This document shows, one piece after another, positions 24,601-31,830 of a stretch of 64,000 bases of DNA; the first letter of the stretch is position 1, and every line of letters begins with the position of its first letter. This DNA is from Steromphala cineraria (Eukaryota > Mollusca > Gastropoda > Trochida > Trochidae): positions 76,327,060 to 76,391,059 of the forward strand of contig OU744721.1 in NCBI GenBank assembly GCA_916613615.1, given 5' to 3'. The notes below the pieces were generated by a model. It saw only the letters and a list, made by a program, of their open reading frames with translations, searched no databases and was not told where the DNA came from. The position numbers were made by a program, and so were the translations under genes.

Positions 24601-26551
24601 TTTTTCATATGTTGCCCTAGGGCAAAATATCACTTTTAGATTGTGACATCACGTTAAAAACAATGCTTTGACGTCACGGTTCACCTATGACGTCACAATC
24701 TATACGGGCCGGCGGCGGCTAGTCCGCCTATGCTGAGAAGTAGTTTTTGAGTATTTTCTTTAATTTTGGGACTACGGTAATAAACAGAATATCATATTCG
24801 TGTCCATGACATACTATGTTTACGACACTCGTGCCTAAATATCAGTATATCCCTCGCTCTCGCTCGGGAAAGACTAATATTTAGCCACTCGTGTCGTAAA
24901 CATAGTATGTCATGGACACTCATATAATATCCTCTATTTACTTCATGTTTGGAATAAGGTTAATTTTTTTAAAGCTTTTATAAACATTTATGACTGCTTA
25001 TGTTTGATCTTCTGCTGCGAGCTTACGGTTTCCATTTTTTCCTTAGGTTTTCCTTTAGCATCGCCTATTCTGGATGTAATTTTATTTCGTGTCGTCATTT
25101 ATAAGTGATAAAACATAATCAGAAAAAGCAAGAATGGTTTGAGAAAATATTGAACTCTTAATTCCATGCTGTATTCAGTCTCATTCTGATTTTATGACTT
25201 GAACGCATTCAGTAGATAGATTCAGTAGTATAAACACGTAATGATTTCCTATATCAGAGGCAAAATGGAGAATTACCATGAACACATTAACATTTTATCT
25301 ATTAATTTGTTTATGAAACGAGTAGCCACATCTCTATAATTCAAATTAAATAATTTAATTTTTCATTGAATAACGATATCTGCATCAGAGAGAACATGTA
25401 AATCACCTGAGTATCCTGGCTAGAGAGGACGTGGTGTATATCCTTGGTGAGATGCTGGCAGATACTGCAGGACACTTCATGGTAGTCCCGTCCGGCCAAC
25501 CTCAGTGGGGACCCTGTGGGGAGATGCGTACATACTGGCTTTATTCTTTTAATAAAGATAATGTATCGTTCTACCTCAAATATCTTGCGAGATTATAAGA
25601 CACACCCTCAGAATATATGCATAGATTTTACAATAATTCTGCAGGTTTTTAACGCCTGTGTACCATGTACAGTCGTGATGAATCTTTCTAAAGCAAGTAT
25701 TTTGCGGGGAAAAGTCAAATAGAACACATACCCTCTGGATAAGTACATAAATATTGCAATTATTCTGCAGGTCTTTAACGTCTCTGTACAATGTATAACT
25801 GTGATAAACTAACTAAAGTATTGTGTGGAATTTGAACACACACCCCATGAAAACATCATTTCGGACCAACCCAACAGCTTATCTACTCGACCACAAATAC
25901 TTCATGCGTTGTTTCCATTGTCAGATATTAACAGGAACCTCATTGGCATTCAGCTATATGTCATCTTGAAGAAATGGTTGACTACTCATTTTTCCACCTT
26001 AAAGTTAGTATTCGATACGATTTTATGCTTGATGCTTTTGTTAAGATTTTGAACACTAAGACAAGTAGTCAATACAGAACTTTATATAATATATGATTTT
26101 CATGCGCTTATAGGTATCTACGATATGCTATGATAATGTTTCTTTGTATTTTATTTTTAGCGACAAAAACATTATTTCTTATCAATATATCCAACGTTTA
26201 ATGAAACAGCGACAACTCTTACATAGATAAGTTACAGATGATTCTGGTTTAAAGAGACGTATTTCAGTTCTTATATAATGTATCGAATGCATACTTAAAA
26301 CTCAAATTAATAATGCCAACAACAAATGCATGCAAAAAATTTAAGATAAAAGTAAAGAAAAATGCCACGGGCCTGATCTTACATATTCAGTTGTAAAGCA
26401 TGTGGTCCTCGCCGGCTGATTAGAACCGCCCACTTTCATACTACAGTGCCCCAAAATAAATAATAATTAAAATTCAAAATTTAAAAGACATCGTCCTCTG
26501 GCTCTTACCTGTTACCAAGGTAACCGCAGCTAAAACCAAAATCAATTTCAT
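2596..26551 (-). CDS. Multi-saposin precursor (prosaposin-like), 35 coding exons, 1154 residues
   Basis: Exons (minus strand, high to low): 26551-26509, 25513-25407, 21333-21211, 20862-20758, 20389-20255, 19786-19699, 19546-19464, 19057-18947, 18701-18567, 18457-18376, 18047-18001, 17676-17542, 17072-16985, 16474-16416, 16203-16069, 15948-15861, 15355-15279, 14596-14462, 14213-14126, 13833-13715, 11967-11833, 11548-11461, 10889-10822, 8856-8722, 7906-7819, 7494-7460, 7218-7084, 6707-6620, 6176-6103, 5562-5461, 4788-4648, 4178-4082, 3658-3531, 3147-3085, 2700-2596. All junctions are AG/GT with compatible phase; the sum is 3465 nt including the stop. The protein has a signal peptide and 13 saposin-like modules with the C-x2-C ... 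C-x10-C ... C-x5-C pattern. Family knowledge: saposins bind and present lipids in lysosomes, and related proteins permeabilise membranes. The exon model is manual; 5' UTR introns or alternative splicing are not excluded. Confidence 0.92.
3992..4094. repeat. Dispersed repeat copy overlapping the exon 32 donor
   Basis: Shares 'ggcattttagaagttg', 'ggatgacaact', 'ctttattca' and 'gcgacgtttcga' in the same order and spacing with 55044-55145 in the tetraspanin intron, where the element forms a perfect palindrome. Only a single arm is present here. Confidence 0.7.
4082..4788 (-). CDS. Exons 31-32: saposin module 12 (residues 978-1056)
   Basis: Exon 31 (4648-4788, 141 nt) encodes ESAITCELCTLLVKTLDTYL with sequons NHS and NST and KICATLPSALQLE. 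Exon 32 (4082-4178, 97 nt) encodes CHLMAPLLVKQLVHGF and KACTAIHACDATK. Exon 31 is two codons longer than the standard 135 nt at its 5' end, and exon 32 is nine bases longer at its 3' end. The donor of exon 32 lies inside a dispersed repeat (see findings). Confidence 0.88.
4855..4916 (-). pseudogene. Relic duplicate of the 5' end of exon 31
   Basis: The stretch matches 4740-4799 (the acceptor and first codons of exon 31): 'gggtcttcaccaacagggtg' is identical, followed by a decayed version of the cysteine-pair codons and of the acceptor. It lacks the remainder of the exon and would not keep CELC. A partial tandem duplication in the intron just upstream of exon 31. Confidence 0.75.
4930..5305. 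repeat. Degenerate AT-rich minisatellite
   Basis: Repeated variants of 'gtatatgttaaatgagataa' followed by 'ttt', around ten poorly conserved copies with unit lengths of about 30-37 bp. Intronic, between exons 30 and 31. Confidence 0.6.
5461..6176 (-). CDS. Exons 29-30: mini-saposin module 11 (residues 919-977), four cysteines
   Basis: Exon 29 (6103-6176) encodes NEEAVFQHLTCEVCESSLEK with the first cysteine pair. Exon 30 (5461-5562) follows in phase 0 with EFKKLCGITCEERH and an acidic tail (GMEELAQEASAILKEP). As in module 3 there is no exon for cysteines 3 and 4. The final pair is spaced C-x3-C instead of C-x5-C, so the fold may be further altered. The order full module - mini-module - full module repeats that around module 3. 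Confidence 0.8.
6243..6368. repeat. Short tandem repeat, three copies of about 37-44 bp
   Basis: Three successive copies of 'acatataaaacgg(g/a)agaaaa' plus 'ttttgaaatgtaa(a/c)ctca'. Intronic, between exons 28 and 29. Confidence 0.85.
6620..7218 (-). CDS. Exons 27-28: saposin module 10 (residues 845-918)
   Basis: Exon 27 (7084-7218, 135 nt) encodes TPECHLCELVMKSVDKFLKK, sequons NST and NTT, and RVCLGLPEPLKST. Exon 28 (6620-6707, 88 nt) encodes CLKFAPELVEALSQGI and KTCERIKLCT. Exon sizes and phases match the amplified modules exactly, but the sequence is well diverged, so it is an older copy. No separate acidic linker exon follows; it joins directly to the mini-module in exon 29. Confidence 0.92.
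7460..8856 (-). CDS. Exons 24-26: saposin module 9 (residues 759-844)
   Basis: Exon 24 (8722-8856) encodes GPGCELCQFVVNTIDTYL and LCNSLPEPLKDM. Exon 25 (7819-7906) encodes CNSFAPQLIKILAEGF and QACTKIGLCS with donor GTGGGT. Exon 26 (7460-7494) is only 35 nt and encodes a short lysine-containing linker (KSKMQEGKENV), basic compared with the other linkers. The intron between exons 24 and 25 contains a 0.59-kb non-autonomous transposon that the equivalent intron of module 8 lacks. Confidence 0.9.
7991..8578. mobile_element. Non-autonomous DNA transposon (MITE-like), about 588 bp, with 47-48 bp inverted ends
   Basis: Left arm 7991-8038 and right arm 8532-8578 are inverted copies starting CATTCTCTCCCC and running through a GAGGCAGCTCAGTC core, differing by one indel and one substitution. 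It is flanked by an 8-9 bp near-perfect direct repeat (TGTATACA), as expected of hAT- or Mutator-type insertion. No transposase frame inside. It lies between exons 24 and 25 of the saposin gene. Confidence 0.85.
9350..9566. repeat. Minisatellite, 34-bp unit, about six copies
   Basis: The unit is roughly 'ggaataatgtgtgaaaagta' plus 'aatgtaaaattgaa'. One copy is shortened, and the outer copies have single changes. Open frames of up to 156 codons crossing it on the minus strand are artefacts of the repeat (FTFHTLFLQFYIYFS pattern). Intronic, between exons 23 and 24. Confidence 0.9.
10466..10562 (-). pseudogene. Relic duplicate of the exon 23 3' end and its intron
   Basis: Similar to 10737-10845: both share 'agtattcgatgaccgagc', 'cctgactaagt' and, at the exon-like end, 'cagtagtgaacttggtgttc' against 'ctgcaagaacttgatgttcc'. 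It seems to be a broken copy of the last part of linker exon 23 with its donor side. The 159-bp MITE now lies between the two copies. Confidence 0.55.
10571..10729. mobile_element. 159-bp pogo/mariner-like MITE flanked by TA
   Basis: Ends are CAGTAGAAC...CGG and its inverted counterpart, with internal subrepeats of 'atagcgaacacgg' type; TA lies on both sides (10569-10570 and 10730-10731). The ends and the 'tagcgaac' motif resemble widespread pogo/Tigger-derived short elements; that family assignment is from memory of the type and is tentative. It lies in the intron downstream of exon 23. Confidence 0.7.
10822..11967 (-). CDS. Exons 21-23: saposin module 8 (residues 662-758)
   Basis: Exon 21 (11833-11967) encodes GPGCELCQFVVNTIDTYL with DNHTEAAINATITK. 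Exon 22 (11461-11548) encodes CNGFAPELIKILAEGF and QACTKIGLCA. Exon 23 (10822-10889) is a 68-nt linker (GEHVQEPEEEHPEEQEEHQV). Flanking introns are almost identical to those of module 9 for tens of bases (for example after exon 22 and before exon 21), marking the most recent duplication in the gene. Confidence 0.92.
12133..13685 (+). mobile_element. Full-length Tc1-like DNA transposon, 1553 bp
   Basis: Inverted ends of 27 bp at 12133-12159 and 13659-13685 (beginning AACTGCCGAGC, one mismatch) are flanked by TA at 12131-12132 and 13686-13687, the expected target duplication of the Tc1/mariner superfamily. It contains one uninterrupted transposase gene on the plus strand, opposite to the host saposin gene. 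It sits in the intron between exons 20 and 21. The intact reading frame and near-identical ends suggest recent insertion. Confidence 0.93.
12401..13417 (+). CDS. Tc1-type transposase, DD34E, 338 residues, apparently intact
   Basis: Single-exon frame. The N-terminus (residues about 1-110) has the paired helix-turn-helix DNA-binding region, including MSQMGASQRHIAMRFNCTAT and the GRPRVT hook between the two subdomains. The catalytic triad is visible: Asp in MFPDESRFALF, Asp in LQHDNARPHVA and Glu in SPDLNPIEHLWD, with exactly 34 residues between the second Asp and the Glu, diagnostic of Tc1. The glycine-rich box (FGGGGVTVWGGI) lies between the first two. Length is typical of the family. It would bind the inverted ends and catalyse cut-and-paste into TA. 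No stop or frameshift is seen. Confidence 0.95.
   Translation: MKMARLTMEQRERAIGMSQMGASQRHIAMRFNCTATTINKLLQRVKQTGSTKDRARSGRPRVTTPREDRYLRLLHLRNRTLTVTSSAMTGLNHHVSRWSVSRRLRAGGIRCRRPARGVALTHRNRLNRLRWARTVRRWQLREWQRVMFPDESRFALFKADGRTRIYRRSGERYASDCVQEVHPFGGGGVTVWGGICGQDKTPLHIVHGNINAVYYRDNILGPVALPFLRQRPQGTILQHDNARPHVARLVNDYLQRQNVQVLPWPACSPDLNPIEHLWDHLDRAIGCRNIVPVNRAQLQQALIEEWNRIPNEVIRRLTWSMRRRITACIDARGAHTRY
13715..14596 (-). CDS. Exons 18-20: saposin module 7 (residues 548-661)
   Basis: Exon 18 (14462-14596) encodes GPACELCQFVVNTIDTYL and the NNKSEAAINATITK variant. Exon 19 (14126-14213) encodes CNGFAPQLVKILAEGF and QACTKIGLCA. Exon 20 (13715-13833, 119 nt) is the longest linker in the amplified set, 39 codons plus a split codon, Glu/Pro-rich (PQPEEHVQMPEEEYERLAA). 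The donor of exon 20 is GTAATT at 13714; a Tc1-like transposon ends only 29 bases further into this intron. Confidence 0.92.
15279..16203 (-). CDS. Exons 15-17: saposin module 6 (residues 448-547)
   Basis: Exon 15 (16069-16203) encodes GPGCELCQFVVNTIDTYL with the DNHTEAAINATITK variant. Exon 16 (15861-15948) encodes CNGFAPQLVKLLAEGF and QACTKIGLCA. Exon 17 (15279-15355) is a 77-nt acidic linker rich in Glu and Pro (EVEVPAEPEIELSA). Intron sequence just downstream of exon 16 is closely similar to that downstream of exon 19, showing that the duplication included introns. Confidence 0.92.
16416..17676 (-). CDS. Exons 12-14: saposin module 5 (residues 354-447)
   Basis: Exon 12 (17542-17676) encodes GPGCELCEFVVNVLDQYL and the NNKSEAAINATITK variant with two sequons. 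Exon 13 (16985-17072) encodes CNGFAPQLVKFLSEGL and QACTKIGLCE. Exon 14 (16416-16474) is a linker (TSEEIPHYKFTEEEFDRLQA). The donor of exon 13 was placed at GAAA/GTGAGT rather than at the nearby GT six bases upstream, because it keeps cysteine 6 and the 88-nt length. Confidence 0.9.
18001..18701 (-). CDS. Exons 9-11: saposin module 4 (residues 266-353)
   Basis: Exon 9 (18567-18701) encodes GPGCELCQFVVNTIDTYL with sequons NHT and NAT and LCNSLPEPLKDT. Exon 10 (18376-18457) encodes CLGFAPQLIKILAEGF and QACTKIGL. Exon 11 (18001-18047) is a 47-nt linker exon starting with the rest of the last cysteine codon and ETAQVLEPVEEIPEA. Exon 10 is 82 nt rather than 88 because its donor lies six bases upstream of the usual position, so cysteine 6 is split across the junction (T/GT). 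First member of the recently amplified set. Confidence 0.92.
18947..19546 (-). CDS. Exons 7-8: mini-saposin module 3 (residues 201-265), four cysteines only
   Basis: Exon 7 (19464-19546) encodes the usual first helix with QVTCGLCNRVAENMFAE. Exon 8 (18947-19057) follows in phase 0 with DAGAVCMDMRICIRP and an acidic linker (EVEHEVEEKEGA). Cysteines 1, 2, 5 and 6 are present, but the segment with cysteines 3 and 4 and helices 2-4 is absent. The 406-bp intron between these exons was read on the minus strand and shows no missing exon with splice sites. By the usual disulphide order (1-6, 2-5) the four remaining cysteines could still pair, making a two-helix hairpin; this is inference. Confidence 0.8.
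19699..20389 (-). CDS. Exons 5-6: saposin module 2 (residues 127-200)
   Basis: Exon 5 (20255-20389, 135 nt) encodes VDVCEFCQFAINIVERYAHA followed by two sequons (NGS, NET) and the third cysteine in HFCNSLPDSLKSE. Exon 6 (19699-19786, 88 nt) starts with cysteine 4 (CLQFEPAVIKAL) and ends with ACVKAHVCP. It is a complete six-cysteine saposin B domain. It shows the 135 + 88 nt architecture that all later full modules except the last follow (slightly modified in modules 4 and 12), but is clearly diverged from the recently duplicated set. Confidence 0.92.
20758..25513 (-). CDS. Exons 2-4: saposin module 1 (residues 15-126) and acidic linker
   Basis: Exon 2 (25407-25513) carries the first cysteine pair in EVSCSICQHLTKDI. 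Exon 3 (21211-21333) carries the middle pair, spaced by exactly ten residues (RCESL...EVCHEM). Exon 4 (20758-20862) carries the last pair as CSSMEMC and then a Glu/Gln-rich linker ending EEDKVK. All six cysteines are present. Unlike the internal modules, the first half is split into separate exons for cysteines 1-2 and 3-4, and no N-glycosylation sequon is seen. Exon 2 has a weak donor (GTGATT). The 3.9-kb intron between exons 2 and 3 holds minisatellites and CRE-bearing repeats. Confidence 0.88.
22531..22880. repeat. Minisatellite, 44-bp unit, eight copies
   Basis: The unit begins 'ttcaatcagatttcatggca' and continues 'taattatgggaatttatcttattg'. Copies are contiguous with one to five changes each, the last ones nearly identical. 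No unique spacers separate the units. Intronic, between exons 2 and 3 of the saposin gene. Confidence 0.93.
22889..23040 (+). mobile_element. Mollusc-type SINE/LINE tail fragment
   Basis: Starts 'gtgagtgagtgagttgga' and continues 'gttttacgcc'. This resembles a repeat I know as abundant in molluscan genomes (gagtgagtgagtt-ggttttacgcc type); identification is by memory. The right boundary is uncertain. An inverted partial copy is at 55261-55315. Confidence 0.6.
23207..23579. repeat. CRE-bearing 373-bp repeat, copy 1
   Basis: Runs from 'ttattacctacgagggc' to 'catataatatcctctatt'. Holds three perfect TGACGTCA palindromes (23286-23293, 23311-23318, 23330-23337) and then a long inverted repeat (catgacatactatgtttacg arm, about 38 bp each, mismatched near the middle) around a short loop containing 'cgctctcgctcg'. 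Directly followed head-to-tail by copy 2. Confidence 0.92.
23580..23952. repeat. CRE-bearing 373-bp repeat, copy 2
   Basis: Direct tandem duplicate of copy 1 with about a dozen changes; all three TGACGTCA motifs (from 23659, 23684 and 23703) and the terminal hairpin are retained. No inverted ends or clear target duplications are seen, so it does not fit a standard MITE. Confidence 0.92.
24565..24938. repeat. CRE-bearing 373-bp repeat, copy 3 (dispersed)
   Basis: Same orientation as copies 1 and 2 but 0.6 kb away. The first palindrome is mutated to TGACATCA; the other two and the hairpin arms are intact. Separate location with the same two ends indicates a mobile unit rather than a purely local duplication. 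Confidence 0.9.
25595..25850. repeat. Tandem duplication, two copies of about 126 bp
   Basis: Both copies carry 'aattctgcaggt' or 'attattctgcaggt', 'tttaacg', 'ctgtgta/ctctgta' and an 'acacaccct/acatacc' stretch at the same spacing. In intron 1 of the saposin gene, just upstream of exon 2. Confidence 0.65.
26509..26551 (-). CDS. Exon 1: start codon and signal peptide
   Basis: Begins MKLILVLAAVTLVT and ends one base into the next codon (phase 1), with donor GTAAGAG. The hydrophobic stretch directly after Met-Lys is a classic secretory signal; cleavage probably falls at or just after the Thr-Gly junction. It is the only ATG that joins in frame to exon 2 through good splice sites, so the start is well supported. 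This targets the whole precursor to the ER. Confidence 0.88.
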
Positions 26552-26710
26552 TGTTGGAGTTACAGAAACCTCTGTCTGTCTGTCCAACCGTCCGCCGGAA
26601 AATGGAAGAAGACCTTACAACTCGCCTCTTCTATCTAAGGTACAAAGGCTGATCATCACATGGTACATGATAAGATACAGGGGAGGCCTCGCTGATACTG
26701 ACAGACACTC

Positions 26711-26717
26711 ATATATA
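26711..26717 (-). promoter_or_regulatory. Candidate TATA box of the multi-saposin gene
   Basis: On the minus strand CTATATATGAG lies about 160 bases upstream of the start codon. Transcription would begin near 26680-26690, giving a 5' UTR of roughly 130-140 bases. A GATA-type site (AGATAAG-like, 'gataagatac' on the plus strand near 26671) lies in the same stretch. A 5' UTR intron cannot be excluded. Confidence 0.45.
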
Positions 26718-26759
26718 GAGCGAAATCAACAATAATGTAGACCATTATCCGTAGTTAGT

Positions 26760-29700
26760 AACCTATATCATGGATGAGGTCATTACCTATCTACTTTTAG
26801 TGTGTTCTTTTAGTGCGTGTTAATTATGTTCCCCCTCCGCTTGAAATCGCTCTCTCTTCGAAGATAGTCTTTGTCAGATTTGTACTAAACTATTTATTTG
26901 AATGCCTTCGAATTTTAGAAGAATATGAGTGTAATTCAACCTGAAGGTGTATCAATTTATAAAGTGTTATGCATTTCCTCAAAAAGCGAAATTTATATTT
27001 AATATTGTAATAGTAAAACGATTATAGTTATTAAACGATATCTGTTTTGTTTAACAGAAATGTTCACAAAATCAAATAAAAACTTCTGGGCGATATCTTG
27101 AATGGTAAACGAAAGATTATTATCCTGGATAAAGCTAAAATATGGAAAATCTATTTTTGGTTTATTTCTTATAACGTCTTTTAAAAAATAATTCAATGTT
27201 TACTTAAAAGATAATGTTTTATCTAATCAAAGCGTACACAATCTATTTGATAATAGATATTGATTATTAATCAAAGTTCTATAGTTTTTGTATTGGATAG
27301 TATTTGAGATGATAAAGGAAAACCATGATTTGGATTCATCAAAATATATAAATGTTAACTTTTAGCAGGACAAAAGGTCAAAAATTTCTTTTATTCATTG
27401 CTTATACATTTCATGTCGTCTCGGTTTAAAAAAACCACAAAGAGTAATATAGAGATATTACAGTACAATCATGACAATTATTTAGAAATATGATATAAAA
27501 TCCTTCAACCTCCATCACTATGACTTTTAAAAGGAAATAAATGTGTTGTGATTAAAACGGCAAGTGTAATCATCTCAAATTTTGATCCCTTAGTTTTAAA
27601 TGCGTTTAATATTTTATTTTATTTTATTCATCCGAACAATAATGCATAAAATGATTGACTCAGATGAGTGATTTTTCGATCTATTGTGGCTTGCATTCTT
27701 TTCAGTTTGTTGTTAAACAAATTGTTGTAATTCATTATTTTTGACAACAAAACGTCATAGGTGTTAATGTCTGACTTTTCAAAAGGTTCTTAATTATATC
27801 ATAAGGGACACAATCTCTGTTCTACTGATTTATAATGTGGTATCATTTTGATACATAACAAAGTATTCTATACTTAAACAAGCGTACGTTTAAATGTTTC
27901 ATGAGTTTAAAACAACACATTTGACGTAAAAGTTATTTACAAACATAATTTGTTTCCTTTATTTCTAAGGTGGTCAGGTCATTAAAATAGATGATTCTGA
28001 CAGATATCATAATTCTATATATGAGCAATTAATAGGAAGTGTTTAATATGATTTCAGCTATTTCCTCGTGGGTGTTAGTGCTAGCCACACTAAAGAGGGT
28101 AGACAGATAAGATAGGGGAGGGAAAGGGGAATGAAAGACTTAAAGAAAGAGACAAAACCAAATTGAGAAAGCTACAACAAAAACTTTGGGCGTCACAGTT
28201 TTTGTCTTTCACATGGCGATTGAGAATGTAGTGTTTTAAAATAAAATTCAAGTATTAATATTTATTAACACAAAATTTCTAAATGATGTTTGATCATTTC
28301 TGTACTTTTAACCATAAAAAACGGATTCAACGAATTACATATTGAATTACCTCTTACGATTTATGTGAGTGATACATAGTGTCACGTAGATAAGTATTGC
28401 GCCGATATTACTAAGTCTAGTACATTTGAACGTATATTCTAATCACTAATTAACGCGCAAATTAACCGCTTGTATCTCGTACTTTCATTGATCAATACAA
28501 ACCATGGTCCACATTCATGTATGTTTCATATCTTTGTCACAGTTCGACTGTGGACGTCTAGTGGTTGAAGTTGTTTATTACTCCACGGTGCGGAGTTGTC
28601 TAATCAACTTGAGATAAAATTCAGCAACAGACATGAGAGGTGTAATCTAGTTATACCATGACCAAAAACAATACTTTGATAGTTATTTCGATTTATAAAT
28701 ACTTATAAACTTACCTATAATGATATTACTTCATAAATACATACATATATAATTATCAATTAGTTTCTTCTTAGTTTATTGTGACAGCTCTCTGGGTGAA
28801 ACGAGAGAGTTAAATATTCGATAAGTAAGATGTGTAAGTGAAATGTTAATGAGGAAAATAGCAATTTTAATTTTTCTATTATTTTGTTGTTGTTGCATTT
28901 TACATTGCGCATACATCGAAGGATTGTTATTATTTTATCTGAACAGCAAATGGCAGCTTGGCCAAAAGTTGTTGAAGTTATTAACATCAGAAGATATTGT
29001 TGCTGCATATTTTGTTAATTCATAGTATTTGGCAAGTTCCCGTCTGGTTTCTTGTGCTGTGCTCGTCTGTTTGAAGTATTATGATTATATTTAAAGGATA
29101 ATTATTGTTATGAGTGTAAAACAGAAAAAAAAGTTTTCATGGATATGCTAACATTTATCTGGGCTTAGGTAAACAACCAGTCTTTCAATTCATACCAAAC
29201 GAGACGTACACTGATGCATTCCCAGAATAAGTGAACAATAGACTCTTTTTCTTTCAAACAATAAGTCGCTGTCAACGTTTCTCATGTTATGGCGACATGA
29301 ATTAGTAGGTAAAATATGACGCAATATCTAATACTGGAACCATTAAAATCTTGTGGTTTAGGTGCATTTAAATGCCACTAAATTATAGCTTGAACGTTCA
29401 AGTTCACAAATGTCAGGACCGAATATATGTTCCCATTTTGTAAATGTTGATTTATAAACATTTGGTTTTTTTTTCATTAATATTCTACAATAATTTTGGG
29501 AGCCTTTCGCATATTTCAGTAAGTTGGCCAGGTGAAAGGGAATCAATGGCTTGGAAAGCTTGCACATATTGACAATATTTTGTTTATGCCAGTATTTTTG
29601 ATAGATTGTATAATACCTAAATAATCCAAGAAATTAACATCAACTGAATATAAAATACAGAAATATCTGTGGGTATAAAATGCCCATTATGAAGGATGAA

Positions 29701-30691
29701 ATCATTTACAAATCTTAGGCCTTCATCATTAAGTTTTTTTTTATAAAGACAGTTTTATGCCCCTTTTGTGTGTTGTCGGTTAACCAGACTGGTTGTGACA
29801 TGATATCATCATTTGTTAGTATACCTTTATTCAGTCCATCTATTAACATCCACCAACACTTTGAAAATAGAAATGATAAGAATTTGTAACCATCTCCAAA
29901 GGGTATGGTTATATTGAATAGAGTTCAGGGCTTTCTCCCGGGAACTGTTCTTTTTACTTCCGAAATAATCATGGAAATCTTTAAACTTGAAGAAGGTATA
30001 ACAGCACACTTTATTGAAACGAGTGTTGGTACTTTTGGTTAGCACGTTTTTGGTTATCTATTATCTATTTGTTAATGTTCCAAATGTGACACGTAAATAA
30101 AAGATATTCTTCTTCTCCTCCTCCTTCTTGTCATTATCATTGCACACTGGAAATTATCGGAAAATGTAGAGAAATCTAATAAATTGATAAATATATTATA
30201 TAATTATGTTCAAGTGTTGTTATAGTTTATATGTTTATCAATGTTCGTTTTCTAATTCTACTAAACTGAGAGATAATCTCCCTCTGTTTCTTTCTTCTCA
30301 TTTAGTTTTCATAAGCTCTGATTCTCTGATACTGTTTATATGTTATGGATTTCTTGAAAAGATTAAAACACTCTCTAATTATAACGTTTAATACTGATAT
30401 CAAATTTAGAATATTTCAAAGTACTTCTTATATTCCAGATGCTGCATGTTATGGATGAATCAACAGCGTCCAATTACTGTATAAGGCAATAAGAAGCCTT
30501 TTACATACTTAGTTACTTAGCTTTAGGATTTGTTAGAATATATATGTTGTATACATAAACTTAAATTTTACTTTTATTTGAACTACTTATATATCATTTT
30601 GACCCTGGACATGACTAATGGTCATCGACAAATAATTGTTCATAAATAAACGTGAAATGCTGTACTAAAAACACTTGGCATTCCGTCTATC
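26760..30691. other. Intergenic region, nothing recognised
   Basis: About 3.9 kb of AT-rich sequence upstream of the saposin gene. Short frames (up to about 80 codons) show no conserved motif, splice context or codon bias. No transposon ends noticed. Confidence 0.6.
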
Positions 30692-30843
30692 TTAAAGAGA
30701 CACAGAGTGTCAAGCATTTTAGAGATATTATACATAAATGAATAGTCCAGTGATGGGAAATGAACTTCAATCAGCATATAAGATATTTTGTAGCTTATCA
30801 AAATCAAATAAAATGTTAAGAAAGATACTCTGTGTCACTTTAA
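30692..30843. mobile_element. 152-bp TTAA-flanked MITE (piggyBac-like)
   Basis: TTAA at 30692-30695 and 30840-30843 encloses inverted ends AGAGACACAGAGTGTC and AGTGACACAGAGTATC. TTAA is the target of piggyBac-type elements. The interior is AT-rich and non-coding. A second copy lies at 47090-47236. Confidence 0.7.
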
Positions 30844-31497
30844 CTGATCTCATGTCATTTACAGTTTCAACGCTTACATCGTTTTATATTGTTTCATCAA
30901 TCTTTGAATACAACAGTCTATCCATATACCAATACAAGTGTGTATCCATATTACTTTTATGAAAAGATATGTATTGTTCCAACATCGCATCGAATACTTC
31001 TTTCAAATTCCTCTGTTTTTAACTTTAATTGTTCTTTTCAAGATTTGTTGCCTTTGTGATCATCGATAACCAAACAAACCAATTGTAAGCTTTCTTTTGA
31101 GCAATCTGAAGCACAACATCTTAGACTTCTTTATCAAATGCGCTGTTTGATGACGAGTCCAAAAGCGAATAGTGTTTAATCCTAACAACAATGAGTGATA
31201 AACCTATGCAACGATAACTAAGGAGAGATTTTATTCTATTGGGATGATAGTCATAATAGAGGCGGACATAAAATATCTTAATTGAGCTTCACAAAGTTTA
31301 ACCCGATGCAAACTGTCTAAAATGATCTCATTTATTTGTTTCCATTCCTTTTACCAGTTTGATCATAATCATTATCTTTGACACCTCCCAATTTCCATTG
31401 GTAAGAATGACGAAATCATATCTATTGCATCATGCATTTCATCTGTTGCAGTAAACCTTGCGCACGCGACTGATACCATTAACTTTATGATGTAGCA

Positions 31498-31830
31498 TAC
31501 CGTATTTCCTCTAATAAGCGCCGGGTCTCCAATAAGGGCCGGGCCTCTAATAAGCGCCGGGGGGTCATAGGTAGTTGAGAAAATAAGCGCCGGGCCTCTT
31601 ATAAGCGCCGGGTCTCTAATAACCGCCGGGCCCTAACCATTAGATGAATGCTCACTCAGTAAACATTTCACAGGTATGCACTGTAAAAGACGACTTAAAA
31701 CAAAGTTCAATTCTCTTTGAAAGAAATAAGCGCCGGGTCTCCAATAAGCGCCGGGCCTCTAATAAGCGCCGGGGGGTAAAGGGGTGCTGAAAAAATAAGC
31801 GCCCGGGCGCTTATTAGAGGAAATACGGTA
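31498..31830. mobile_element. GC-rich MITE with internal AATAAGCGCCGGG repeats, 333 bp
   Basis: Starts TACCGTATTTCCTCTAATA and ends with its inverse (TATTAGAGGAAATACGGTA), giving 25-26 bp inverted ends with TA outermost, compatible with a Tc1/mariner-type TA target. The interior has about nine copies of an 18-19 bp motif around 'aataagcgccgggtctc' in two blocks separated by about 110 bp of ordinary sequence. Strikingly GC-rich against an AT-rich background. Confidence 0.85.

Noticed and set aside
23207..24938. Helitron identity for the CRE-bearing repeat
   Set aside because: There is a hairpin near the 3' end, but it is too long and the end is not CTRR; 5' TC with A/T insertion is not shown.
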